Below, piece after piece: positions 1 to 6,899 of a DNA stretch of 42,067 bases. The translations under genes and the position numbers were made by a program. The stretch spans positions 40,184 through 82,250 of the IMG/VR virus record IMGVR_UViG_3300030060_001926. One strand, 5' to 3'. The first letter of the stretch is position 1. Each line of letters starts with the position of its first letter. Under the pieces are notes generated by a model. That model made no database searches. It saw only the letters and a list, made by a program, of their open reading frames with translations, and was not told where the DNA came from. This DNA is from a virus.

Positions 1-1838
1 ACCCAATCAACATGGCCTTCTTCTTTGACATACTTTTGAATACCATAAAATGTAAGGCCATATGCATCACACATGGTGCTACGCTTAGCAACCTTACGAG
101 GCAAACCATCAGGCCAGTAGTCAACAAACTTATCATACCATTCAATACTATCCTCGTTTGAATCCATTACCTCATAAGCATTGTTAGCTACATATTGATA
201 AAGGTCTTGTGGCTTTTTGCTTGGCAAAACATTTGTAAGTTTAGCAAGCTTACTGTCACGCATAATAGCAGACCAGTGTTGAACACCATTGTTTGCACCA
301 TCCTTTTGGATAGGTAGCTGTGTCATACCATCTGTTCTGCATAATTCAAAACAAGCAGCAAGACGTTGAAAGCTAGGGTTCTTTTTCTTAGCTTTTGATT
401 GCCAAGTGCAGTTAGTATATGGGTTTTCTACATACCCACGGATCTCATCCATGTTATCATCAACCCATTTAACACGTTCATCATAACTAAGTTTATCTTG
501 ATCAAACAAGTTAGCAGTATGAACCTTAAGCCAATACAAGCCACGCTCTGTTTGGGGAACAGGCTTAGCAAACTGAATCAATGCACGATCAAAGTCAATG
601 CCTTGACATGACAGCAGTTCACATACAGTATATGCACGACCACGAAAGTCAAGCGTGTATGGCATGTAAAAGAAGCCAGCGTCTTTCATTTTACGGGCAA
701 GCTCTAGACGAACAAGCATACGACTACGAGACTGTTCTTCTTTGTACCACTCACCCCATGCTTCTGTTGAATCAGCCATCCATTTTGCTTGCTCTTTCTT
801 AGTACCATCTTCAGGATACGGACGAGAGAATGCAAAGTCTCTGAATGTATAAGCAGGTAGGTTTGCTGTTCGGTGATCAGTATAAAACAGATCTGACATA
901 ACCTCGAAAATCTTTTCGTTGATTGACCATTCTGTATTCATCATAGCATTCAAACCATCAAGAACCATCTCGCTTGGCTTGGAGTTGTAGTCCCTAGGAT
1001 CACAACCAACAGGATGATAGCGTTTGATCATACGCTTACGAATCCAAGGCGACAAGAAACCACCATCTTCTTTTTCTGTATGTGGAACAGGAGGACAAAG
1101 CATAGGTCGATAAACCATACCGCCAAGCTCTAGAAGATTGTGTCGTTTATGAAGTTCACGAAGAACATCAGGTGAAAAAGAAATAAGCAAAGACTTTTTC
1201 TTACGTCCAGTCCACACTACCTTTGATGCAATGATATCAGACTGCATTGCAATCCGAAGCATGTTGTGACCAAAGTCTTCTTTTTGTTTAGGCGAATACT
1301 TATGTACGTCACCCATTTTCTTAGTAAAAGCACGGCATCTCTTTGGAGTCCAGTTCTTAATGAACTTAGATTGTCGAGTCCAGTCATCTTTAAACTTTTT
1401 CTTAGCTTGTTGATAGTTATTAATAGCGATAACATCATCAGCAATAAGTTTAGCTACTGATTGTGCAGAAGGTGCAGTCAATGGAACACCTTGAACAAAA
1501 TCAATATTAGTTAGCGTCTGTCGAGACAAGAACATATTAATAACAGAACGAATTGTAATGTCTGCCATCTTAGCAGCACCAACAGAAAGCAATGGAGCAA
1601 GCCATGCTGGATTCTTTGGTCCTTCACAAACCTTATCAATCCACATTTGATAGTATGGAGTTAGGTGAATAACAGCAGACTCAAGCAGCAACTGCTCAGG
1701 TTTGCCTTCATCTTTTGCACGTTCCCAGTCTTTCCAGTACCGCTCTACACCAGAATCAACAAGCTCTTCCTCCCATGCTACCTGTTCGTTCTTTCTGTTT
1801 TCTTGTTCGACTACAGTTAGTTCATCCCATAGGGACAT
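1..1838 (-). CDS. T7-like single-subunit RNA polymerase (3' end cut by window edge)
   Basis: Phage DNA-directed RNA polymerase that would transcribe the phage's own promoters. About 612 codons are present before the left edge cuts the gene. The T7 RNAP signature blocks appear in order and at T7-like spacing: DFRGR at about residues 397-401 (T7 421-425), motif A DGANNGVQHWSA with the catalytic Asp at about 513 (T7 D537), and motif B AKRSTMCDAYG with Lys at about 585 and Tyr at about 593 (T7 K631/Y639). Motif C (HD) lies outside the window. The ATG follows AAGGAG with good spacing, and that ribosome site sits inside the last codons of thyX, whose stop abuts the start codon, so the two genes are probably translated together. 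Base composition matches the AT-rich phage backbone, unlike the second polymerase at 6900-8753. Confidence 0.95.
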   Translation of the reverse strand, partial: MSLWDELTVVEQENRKNEQVAWEEELVDSGVERYWKDWERAKDEGKPEQLLLESAVIHLTPYYQMWIDKVCEGPKNPAWLAPLLSVGAAKMADITIRSVINMFLSRQTLTNIDFVQGVPLTAPSAQSVAKLIADDVIAINNYQQAKKKFKDDWTRQSKFIKNWTPKRCRAFTKKMGDVHKYSPKQKEDFGHNMLRIAMQSDIIASKVVWTGRKKKSLLISFSPDVLRELHKRHNLLELGGMVYRPMLCPPVPHTEKEDGGFLSPWIRKRMIKRYHPVGCDPRDYNSKPSEMVLDGLNAMMNTEWSINEKIFEVMSDLFYTDHRTANLPAYTFRDFAFSRPYPEDGTKKEQAKWMADSTEAWGEWYKEEQSRSRMLVRLELARKMKDAGFFYMPYTLDFRGRAYTVCELLSCQGIDFDRALIQFAKPVPQTERGLYWLKVHTANLFDQDKLSYDERVKWVDDNMDEIRGYVENPYTNCTWQSKAKKKNPSFQRLAACFELCRTDGMTQLPIQKDGANNGVQHWSAIMRDSKLAKLTNVLPSKKPQDLYQYVANNAYEVMDSNEDSIEWYDKFVDYWPDGLPRKVAKRSTMCDAYGLTFYGIQKYVKEEGHVDW

Positions 1839-2582
1839 TTACTTCTCCTTAGTTAGTGCTTCCCAGCTTGTTGGAAATAGTCTAGAAACTTCATCTCCAA
1901 TAGCAGAAGCAAATTGTTGGACTTCCCATTGTGCATGGGAATCAATCCGTTGCTTGTAAAATCTAGCATACGAAGCAAGCGAACCAGTCCAATACCATTC
2001 AGTCAAACACCCCTGAGGCAAAACAAATCTTGCTTGCTCTGGTGCAACACCTTCAGAAATCAATCGCTTATAGGCCATGACACACTGAGATACAGCATAA
2101 TGATAGTCACCATCAATGCACATAGCGTCAGCTTCCTTGTCGTACTGTAGCCATCCACTTGATCCTTGCTTAGCTCCATTTGTAGGACACGCACGCCATC
2201 GAGGATGATACCACTCAGGATCAGACTTAACATAACGACGAGAAACTTCATTTTCAACAAATCCTTGTTTGTGCTTGAACATCTGAGTCCTAATAGAAAT
2301 AGGAGCCTTGATGCGAAATGTAATTTGGGGATGGGCAAAGGGTGTCCAATGATTATGCTTAGCCAAGTAATTAATCAACTTAACATCTTTATCAGACAGT
2401 CTCTGCAAATCTTCTTTATGGTATGTAGACCGACTAGAGTCAAGCCTTTGCTTAGCTTTAGTATCTTCAGACCAGTTTGATTCCTTGTCAAAAGAAACTC
2501 TAGCAGAGTTAACCACTGTAAGATCAGATCCCATGTGATCAATGAGAGTTACCTCACCGAGATCGGGGTATTCCATAACCAT
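1839..2582 (-). CDS. thyX: Flavin-dependent thymidylate synthase ThyX
   Basis: Makes dTMP from dUMP using FAD, NADPH and methylene-tetrahydrofolate, supplying nucleotides for phage DNA synthesis. The ThyX signature region is visible as KHKQGFVENEVSRRYV (about residues 103-118 from the start used here). It matches the phage form of the RHR-x7-S motif, with Lys in place of the Arg residues. A second family block (ARFVLPQG...TEWYWTGSLASYARFYKQR...AQWEVQ) follows, as expected for the C-terminal half. Length is about 247 residues, usual for the family. The frame also opens at a TTG at 2591, but that is only two bases from AAAGGA, so ATG at 2582 (or 2576) is preferred. The start overlaps the end of the 157-residue gene upstream, and the stop abuts the RNA polymerase start. 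Confidence 0.93.
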   Translation of the reverse strand: MVMEYPDLGEVTLIDHMGSDLTVVNSARVSFDKESNWSEDTKAKQRLDSSRSTYHKEDLQRLSDKDVKLINYLAKHNHWTPFAHPQITFRIKAPISIRTQMFKHKQGFVENEVSRRYVKSDPEWYHPRWRACPTNGAKQGSSGWLQYDKEADAMCIDGDYHYAVSQCVMAYKRLISEGVAPEQARFVLPQGCLTEWYWTGSLASYARFYKQRIDSHAQWEVQQFASAIGDEVSRLFPTSWEALTKEK

Positions 2583-3027
2583 GGTTTTCAAGATCCTTTA
2601 ACATACAACTAGGAGTTTGACATCGTAGTTGTGGTATATTATTTGTAAACACTAGCATATTCTTTACCCAAGAAACACAATCTCTTTTGTTCTTATACAG
2701 ACCAGCAGTATAAAACCAATAGTAACAAGATGCAGTATTTGTTGTATGCAAATTACCTTCTTGTTGTATTTCATGTAGTTTCTTATGGGTATTACCAATG
2801 TATATCTCCTGACACGGCTGCTTAAAGCATCGATCAGAAACCCTGTCCTTCATCCACCTTATCTCATTATTAGAGAATGGATGAACAACCCAATCGTTTA
2901 CACGCAAAGCTAGATGAGTAACAGTAGTATCACATCCTACCAATTCTAAGATAGGATTGTGCCACTTCATATAGCCTGCTTGCAAATGGTTTTTCCAACA
3001 ATATCCAAGTACACTAATATCATTCAT
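2554..3027 (-). CDS. Unknown 157-residue protein
   Basis: Not recognised. The product is rich in Trp, His and Cys (for example NDWVVHPFSNNEIRWM and RDCVSWVKNML), has no hydrophobic segment and looks like a soluble globular protein. The gene begins only a few bases after the T-run of a strong terminator hairpin (3030-3102), and no Shine-Dalgarno sequence lies in front of ATG 3027. A nearby ATG at 3023 is out of frame. The true start could be further inside, for example MKWHNPILEL, which has a weak AGCAGG upstream. Its 3' end overlaps the thyX start, so it belongs to the thyX-RNA polymerase operon. A cysteine-peptidase-like fold could be imagined from the spaced Cys and His residues, but nothing here proves it. 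Confidence 0.6.
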   Translation of the reverse strand: MNDISVLGYCWKNHLQAGYMKWHNPILELVGCDTTVTHLALRVNDWVVHPFSNNEIRWMKDRVSDRCFKQPCQEIYIGNTHKKLHEIQQEGNLHTTNTASCYYWFYTAGLYKNKRDCVSWVKNMLVFTNNIPQLRCQTPSCMLKDLENHGYGIPRSR

Positions 3028-3029
3028 AA

Positions 3030-3102
3030 GAAAAAAATAGGGGGAGGTCTACACTGCTCTTTGCTCACGATGGCACTGCCTTTAGGTGTAGTCCCTCCCC
3101 CC
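3030..3102 (-). terminator. Strong stem-loop terminator after the DUF932 gene
   Basis: Read on the minus strand, GGGGGAGG pairs with CCTCCCCC (8 bp). After a small mismatch CTACAC pairs with GTGTAG (6 bp), and the outer arm is followed at once by TATTTTTTT. The loop of about 30 bases holds a small inner pairing (GGCA/TGCC). This is a textbook intrinsic terminator directly behind the DUF932 stop codon. It could also be an RNase III processing stem, as used in T7 early mRNA. Confidence 0.85.
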
Positions 3103-3108
3103 ATATCC

Positions 3109-4050
3109 TTAAGCGTTAGATAGAGTATATTCGAGAAGCTTCTGCTTCTTGTTAGCATTAGATCCATAGAAGTTAGCCGAGAACTTGTTCTCAAGCTTAT
3201 TCTCTCCACGGAAACTAGCATCATGGTCCATCCAGTTTGTCATTGCATTGAATGCAATCCAAGCATTGGAACCAAGAGCAGTAGACTCGTTATCGAAGAT
3301 CTGCCAGAACTTCATAACAGTACTTTGCTTCTTGTTGTAAGCTCGTCTATCGCTGTCATTCTTGATATCAGTATACACAGGAACATTCTTGACAACCTTA
3401 TTATAAGCATTGTCAAAGTAGTTAGCAACGTCACCTGAGGTCATGTTACATGACGCAAGATAGTTGGCCTGCTTTTGGAACTCTTCAGTCCGCTGATAGA
3501 AATTAATCATGGTAGTGGTAAGATCATCAATCTTATCTTCCATGTTACCCTTGTGTCGGATACTAATACAATGACCAGCAGCTTTACCTTCACTCATAGC
3601 CATGTTCAGAGTGTTCTCACACCATGGGCGAACAGACGTAGGAGTTGCTGAAAGAGAGTAAAGGCCATCATGACCATTAGTCAACAGCAGATAAGGCTTG
3701 ATAGGATCATCAGCATTACCAACATTAAAGCTACTTGCTTCTACAGCCAGCCATACCCGAGCACCATTACGGAGTTCACCAGCAGAGGTAACCTTAAGGC
3801 TATCATTGTTGGCAATACGCTCAGCCATGTACACTAGCTCTTGGTTCTGAACAATCTTGTAGTCAGGACCAACAATACCAAGAACTTCATTGGTATCAGT
3901 ACGAACAGTAGCACGACGGTTAGTCGTATAAGCTTCAGTTGAAGCAGTGGGAGCAATTAGATTATGTGACAGCTCTACCTTCCAGTCAAGACCGGAGTCA
4001 GCAAGAGTGTCAGATACAATCTGATTGCCCGCAAGATCTAGAATACTCAT
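3109..4050 (-). CDS. DUF932 / phage-plasmid-like protein
   Basis: A 313-residue member of the DUF932 (phage/plasmid-like TIGR03299) family, common in phages and plasmids and of unknown biochemical function. Family hallmarks are the opening region around DWKVE, the block GIVGPDYKIVQNQELVYM (about residues 57-75) typical of the N-terminal half, GARVWLAVE, the TNGHDG segment, and the C-terminal KFWQIFDNESTALGSNAWIAFNAMTNWMDH. The start ATG is preceded by GGAGATG. It lies inside the last 41 bases of the upstream small gene, so the two are translationally coupled. The gene is closed by the strong stem-loop at 3030-3102. It is the last and largest gene of a five-gene run that begins at 5101. Confidence 0.88.
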   Translation of the reverse strand: MSILDLAGNQIVSDTLADSGLDWKVELSHNLIAPTASTEAYTTNRRATVRTDTNEVLGIVGPDYKIVQNQELVYMAERIANNDSLKVTSAGELRNGARVWLAVEASSFNVGNADDPIKPYLLLTNGHDGLYSLSATPTSVRPWCENTLNMAMSEGKAAGHCISIRHKGNMEDKIDDLTTTMINFYQRTEEFQKQANYLASCNMTSGDVANYFDNAYNKVVKNVPVYTDIKNDSDRRAYNKKQSTVMKFWQIFDNESTALGSNAWIAFNAMTNWMDHDASFRGENKLENKFSANFYGSNANKKQKLLEYTLSNA

Positions 4051-4249
4051 TAGTTAAATCATCTCCATAGTTATCAACAAAGTGTTGGGCTGGAACCCAT
4101 TGTTCATTATCAATGCAAACCCAGCCATCATCAGTGTAATTAGTAATTATTTTACTTTTGTATAAACGTTCTAGGAATGCGAACTTCTGAATAATATTCA
4201 TCCCACTCAAATTCAGATGGTTCGTCGGCCCAGACTTCTTCATATTCAT
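4010..4249 (-). CDS. Small unknown protein (79 aa) overlapping DUF932
   Basis: No recognisable domain. The ATG overlaps the TGA of the preceding gene (ATGA) and its end overlaps the DUF932 start by 41 bases in another frame, a layout typical of coupled phage genes. The middle reads DGWVCIDNEQWVPAQHFVDNYGDDL, a Trp/acidic stretch that looks like real protein. A later start at MNIIQKF is possible. Confidence 0.55.
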   Translation of the reverse strand: MNMKKSGPTNHLNLSGMNIIQKFAFLERLYKSKIITNYTDDGWVCIDNEQWVPAQHFVDNYGDDLTNEYSRSCGQSDCI

Positions 4250-4467
4250 TGTAGTTCTTCCATGCTAAGCAATCCCCTTCCGAGGATTTCAAGATCAATC
4301 CGATCAAGCTCATCTTCAATTTCAGTAAGCGAAGTTTCTGCGTCACCAGTTGGTAGTTCTGAAGCATTCAGCATTTCCTTGATTACCATGAAGGTATTCC
4401 TAGCAGCAAGAAGAACAGAATCGTCCACAGATTCTAAGTCTTTCATGCAATTGTTCCCATTTAACAT
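4246..4467 (-). CDS. Small acidic helical protein (73 aa)
   Basis: Predicted acidic, helix-rich protein with leucine spacing that could form a short coiled coil (EIEDELDRIDLEILGRGLLSMEEL). Function unknown. A TTG at 4473 would add two residues; ATG 4467 is preferred. The stop overlaps the next start (ATGA), and the frame overlaps the upstream gene end. Confidence 0.55.
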   Translation of the reverse strand: MLNGNNCMKDLESVDDSVLLAARNTFMVIKEMLNASELPTGDAETSLTEIEDELDRIDLEILGRGLLSMEELQ

Positions 4468-4469
4468 TA

Positions 4470-4709
4470 TCAAATTTTCTTAATCCTTTCTGCAAGATTA
4501 TCAATCATATCAGGTGTTTGCCATCCGAGCACATCACCTTTAGAATAATCATAATTAATTTTGCCATTAGGATCAATAACAGCCACCTCATATTCAGGTG
4601 GGTTAGCTCCAGCGTTGGAGTAAAAGCCCTCTCCAGAGATAACGGAAAGGGACCAGCCATTGTCGAATGGTCCGATATACGATTGTTGTACAGTGCCGGG
4701 GAAACTCAA
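4470..4709 (-). CDS. Small unknown protein (79 aa), TTG start
   Basis: Unknown. Gly/Pro/aromatic-rich N-terminal half (GPFDNGWSLSVISGEGFYSN) followed by an alternating hydrophobic stretch (EYEVAVIDPNGKINYDYS) that suggests a small beta protein, then a short C-terminal helix ending KKI. The only start that keeps the full frame is TTG, overlapping the TGA of the upstream gene (TTGA), with GGAGG twelve bases before it. Translation therefore probably depends on ribosomes finishing the upstream gene. Confidence 0.55.
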   Translation of the reverse strand: MSFPGTVQQSYIGPFDNGWSLSVISGEGFYSNAGANPPEYEVAVIDPNGKINYDYSKGDVLGWQTPDMIDNLAERIKKI

Positions 4710-5101
4710 TGTACTGCAAAGCCTCCAGAGTTACGAACAAAGTCGATCCAATCTTGGAGTCGCCACAGTGGAATCTTGTAGTGATCTTTCCATTCATCTT
4801 GGAAGGGAACAAAGAGATCTACAGTCTCTCCCTCGTCAGTAGTCACAGTCTCAATGAAGTCAGGATAGTCTTCTTTGAGTGAGTCGAGTTCCTTCTGCAT
4901 GACATCAGCACATTCCTCAACTTGACTAGCAGGAATGCCTTGTCCATCATTGAAGGACATAGAAGCATCCAGCTCCTCGCCATAGATATGGCTACAGGCA
5001 TTGCCCATGAATTCATGGATAGGCCTCCATCCCCAGCAGTTAGCTCGGAAATAGTCATTCTCAGGATCAGTTGGATTGTTAGCGTAAACGTCCATTCCCA
5101 T
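4706..5101 (-). CDS. Unknown 131-residue soluble protein
   Basis: First gene of the small-gene/DUF932 run and first AT-rich gene after the GC-rich island. Begins MGMDVYANNPTDPENDYFRANCWGWRPI, an aromatic- and Asn-rich opening recalling small phage/bacterial proteins of unknown role, with a long acidic helical middle (ECADVMQKELDSLKEDYPDF) and a Trp-rich end (LWRLQDWIDFVRNSGG). The start at 5101 is chosen because GGAGA lies eight bases before it; the frame also opens at 5116 and 5095. No signal peptide or membrane segment. Confidence 0.65.
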   Translation of the reverse strand: MGMDVYANNPTDPENDYFRANCWGWRPIHEFMGNACSHIYGEELDASMSFNDGQGIPASQVEECADVMQKELDSLKEDYPDFIETVTTDEGETVDLFVPFQDEWKDHYKIPLWRLQDWIDFVRNSGGFAVH

Positions 5102-5164
5102 AATTATTATCTCCATTATTTAAAATTTAGACATCCATCAGCTCACATCAATAAGCTAGGTTAT

Positions 5165-5293
5165 TTGGCAAAGATACTACAGTATACAGGCGTGTTGCCA
5201 TTTACACTACTGGGCCTTCTAGGCCACTACCTAGGATCATGCCAGCTACAAAAGCTGAGCAGGCAGGATTCGAACCTGCATCTCCTAGTATAC
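5165..5293 (-). other. tRNA-like domain in permuted order
   Basis: On the minus strand a perfect tRNA T-arm (GCAGG-TTCGAAT-CCTGC, 5263-5279) comes first. A D-arm look-alike, TA-GTGT-AAATGGCA-ACAC (5192-5209), comes about 55 bases later. Flanking them, CCTGTATAC (5182-5190) can pair with GTATAC-T-AGG (5284-5293), a 9-bp helix with one bulge where an anticodon stem would be. No matching acceptor stem or anticodon loop is found, so it is not an ordinary tRNA. It could be a tRNA-mimic domain of the structured RNA, a permuted or decayed tRNA, or chance. Confidence 0.4.
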
Positions 5294-6060
5294 TGTTGTA
5301 TACCTTTGTAAGCTTTCACGAATACGTTACTTGCAGTATAAGGATTTCACGGCCTCGTCCGGAATCTATACCGTAGCGAGGCCCGCTTTGGGCCTAAGAA
5401 CTATTTATACTCGCCCAAACGAGTCGTACTTATGATGGATGCATCCATAAAGACGAGGGGTCCCATAAGTACATTAGTTCAAAAGTGGGCAGGATTTCTT
5501 GATTACCTGCAACGTTTCGGAACCATATCAAGTTCTAATATGTCCTACTTTGTACCACCTACACGAGCCTGACTAAGGCTGGCTCATCCGATTGGACTCT
5601 GCCAGATGGGTCACCATCTTGGTAGTTGTGCGTTAGCCCTATGGTAAAGGCTTGTTCCGCCACCACAGTCTAGCCTGATCGAGGCATAGACTTAGTTTGT
5701 TGTGTTGTTTGGCTGCACCGTTTGGGTCACCCCCACTCGCAGTTCCGGACTACGATAGGCTTTGTGTTTAGAGAGCGGCAGCACACTCTAGCGTCAGTCT
5801 ATATTACACCATTTAGGGGAGTAGACTGACCGCCATACAGTCCCCGAGGCATGGCGTATCCTCCTACATAGCGTAGGAAGTAACATCGCCTCTCAAACAA
5901 CATCAAAGAGACAGCCTGAGGTTGCCCTCAAGTTGCCCTGTGCGTCCCTTGTACGGGACCACACTTATTTCATGGTAGCATGAGCCTAGGTGAAATAACT
6001 TTTTAAGACCCTCGGTGTTTATTGCACCACCCTAGCGAACAGTACGCTACGATCCTGTTC
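5165..6060 (-). ncRNA. Large structured non-coding RNA candidate (GOLLD/ROOL-like)
   Basis: About 0.9 kb without a credible gene but crowded with helices. Read on the minus strand: GAACAG/CTGTTC (6034-6059), TTATTTCA/TGAAATAA (5965-5998), GTCCC/GGGAC (5945-5960), TGAGG-GCAA-CCTCA with a GNRA loop (5917-5930), CCTAC/GTAGG (5863-5877), CGCCAT/ATGGCG (5831-5856), a 9-bp GTCAGTCTA/TAGACTGAC helix (5793-5830), AGTCTA+GCCT stem (5667-5692), AGATGG-TGAC-CCATCT (near 5605-5620), GAGCC/GGCTC (near 5566-5586), GCAGG/CCTGC (near 5490-5510), a 9-bp GTACTTATG/CATAAGTAC helix enclosing an inner palindrome (5426-5472), ACTCG/CGAGT, GGCCTCG/CGAGGCC (5351-5383), then a tRNA-like end. Length, helix density, GNRA loop, phage setting and tRNA-like part fit the giant ornate GOLLD/ROOL type, but I have not matched it to any family. 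Ends are approximate and could reach the 84-aa gene at 6222. Confidence 0.6.
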
Positions 6061-6221
6061 ACGGCCATCTTTTGGTACTCCGTTTGTCTGCATGACAACA
6101 GTTGCAGGCACGGGCCAGCCTGAATAGCACCTTAGTCCCCCGAAGGGGACCAAGGGCCAGAGAGAGAGAATCACCCTGCATCCCCCAGAAGGGGACGTAG
6201 GGCGAGAGAAAAGAGCAGACC
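6061..6221 (-). other. Tandem stable hairpins behind the 84-aa gene
   Basis: Two similar stem-loops in a row on the minus strand: GTCCCC-TTCG-GGGGAC with an extra-stable UUCG loop (6135-6150) and CGTCCCC-TTCT-GGGGGATG (6179-6197). Each is bordered by GCCCT-type arms, and a CT-rich tract lies between them. A further CTGCA/TGCAG hairpin lies near 6090-6110. There is no clear T-run, so they may protect the mRNA 3' end, cap the structured RNA or act as weak terminators. No convincing gene; short frames here are incidental. Confidence 0.55.
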
Positions 6222-6476
6222 CTAGAGAGTGATGGGCTTGCCTTCTGCGTCCACGAAGGGATCTTCGGGCCACAGCTGGGCAGCCTTCTCATTCAGCTCC
6301 TTGCGATCAGCTTCTCCCCACCGATTCTGCTCGGTAGCACCCGTGTCCGGGTCCTTGATCGCCAGCTCCACTCCGTAGCAGGACTTGAACCTGTTACGCC
6401 AGTAGGCCAGAGCCTTGGAAGGGTCCGAGGGAGGCCCCTTAGGACCTCGTCTCTTCCGTTGAAGGATGGTCGTCAT
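6222..6476 (-). CDS. Small basic protein (84 aa) in the GC-rich island
   Basis: Unknown function. The N-terminus is strongly basic (TTILQRKRRGPKG), suggesting nucleic-acid contact. The rest is mixed charged with several Trp (LAYWRNRFKSCYGVEL, NRWGEADRKEL, LWPEDPFV). The start is well supported by GGAG seven bases upstream. It follows the compact RNA polymerase, separated from it by a terminator and a 365-base structured leader, so it is probably a separately controlled unit. GC-rich codon use groups it with the polymerase and not with the phage backbone. Confidence 0.65.
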   Translation of the reverse strand: MTTILQRKRRGPKGPPSDPSKALAYWRNRFKSCYGVELAIKDPDTGATEQNRWGEADRKELNEKAAQLWPEDPFVDAEGKPITL

Positions 6477-6841
6477 GACACATCTCCGGGGGTATGTACT
6501 TAGGTTGGACTAAGGTGTACAAGCCTAGTCACCAACCATAGTGTGAAGCTACCCAACCACACACTAATATCACCATCCCTAAGAGCTACCCTAGGGACCA
6601 GTACTACTATTACACCCAACTTTACGTCGGCTGCAACAATACCACTATAGTTCGTCGCTCGAACCACCGGGGCCGCAGATCACGGTGATCAGTCTCTAAG
6701 GCACGTGGTGTTCGTGCCGCTCCGGCGTACTTGCACTCCCACCGTGACTGGGGTCTCACGAACCACAGCACACTAGCGTAGCGGGAATGTATTGCGTCCA
6801 CCCTCTGACCCTACATGGGATCGGAATATTTATTCCCCCTT
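6477..6841 (-). other. Gene-free structured leader upstream of the 84-aa gene
   Basis: No credible gene on either strand. On the minus strand it holds the hairpin GGAATA/TATTCC just after the polymerase terminator, GGCACG/CGTGCC (near 6702-6720), GATCAC-C-GTGATC, TCCCTA/TAGGGA, TAGTGTG/CACACTA and CTTAG/CTAAG close to the start codon. This resembles the leader of the compact polymerase (8754-8975), which also carries TAGTGTG-type stems, and may hold the promoter and mRNA regulatory structure for this unit. Confidence 0.45.
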
Positions 6842-6875
6842 AGAAAAGAAACTCCCCGCCCGGTAGGGCGAGGAG
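6842..6875 (-). terminator. T-phi-like terminator after the compact RNA polymerase
   Basis: Minus-strand hairpin of 10 bp (one G-U) with core GCCC-TACC-GGGC at 6852-6875, followed by TTTCTTTTC. It shares its core with the hairpins at 8982-9009, 9456-9481 and 41874-41901. Confidence 0.85.
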
Positions 6876-6899
6876 AATGTGGTGTGTACGACTCGAAGG

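Noticed and set aside
5256-5345. Ordinary tRNA gene around the T-arm
   Set aside because: No D-arm, anticodon loop or acceptor strand complementary to CTGCTCA is found upstream of the T-arm within tRNA range.
5100-5700. tmRNA, one-piece or permuted two-piece
   Set aside because: No TTCGAC-type 5' block and no tag reading frame ending in a typical ...LAA stop on either side of the T-arm.
5165-6060. Group I intron interrupting a tRNA
   Set aside because: The conserved P/Q/R/S core segments and a matching 5' tRNA half could not be found.
6370-6395. Second T-arm-like sequence (ACAGG-TTCAAGT-CCTGC)
   Set aside because: It lies inside the 84-aa coding frame and has no surrounding cloverleaf; most likely chance.
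6636-6650. T7-promoter-like AATACCACTATAG on the plus strand
   Set aside because: It lacks the middle GACT of the T7 consensus and points against every gene; a single copy.
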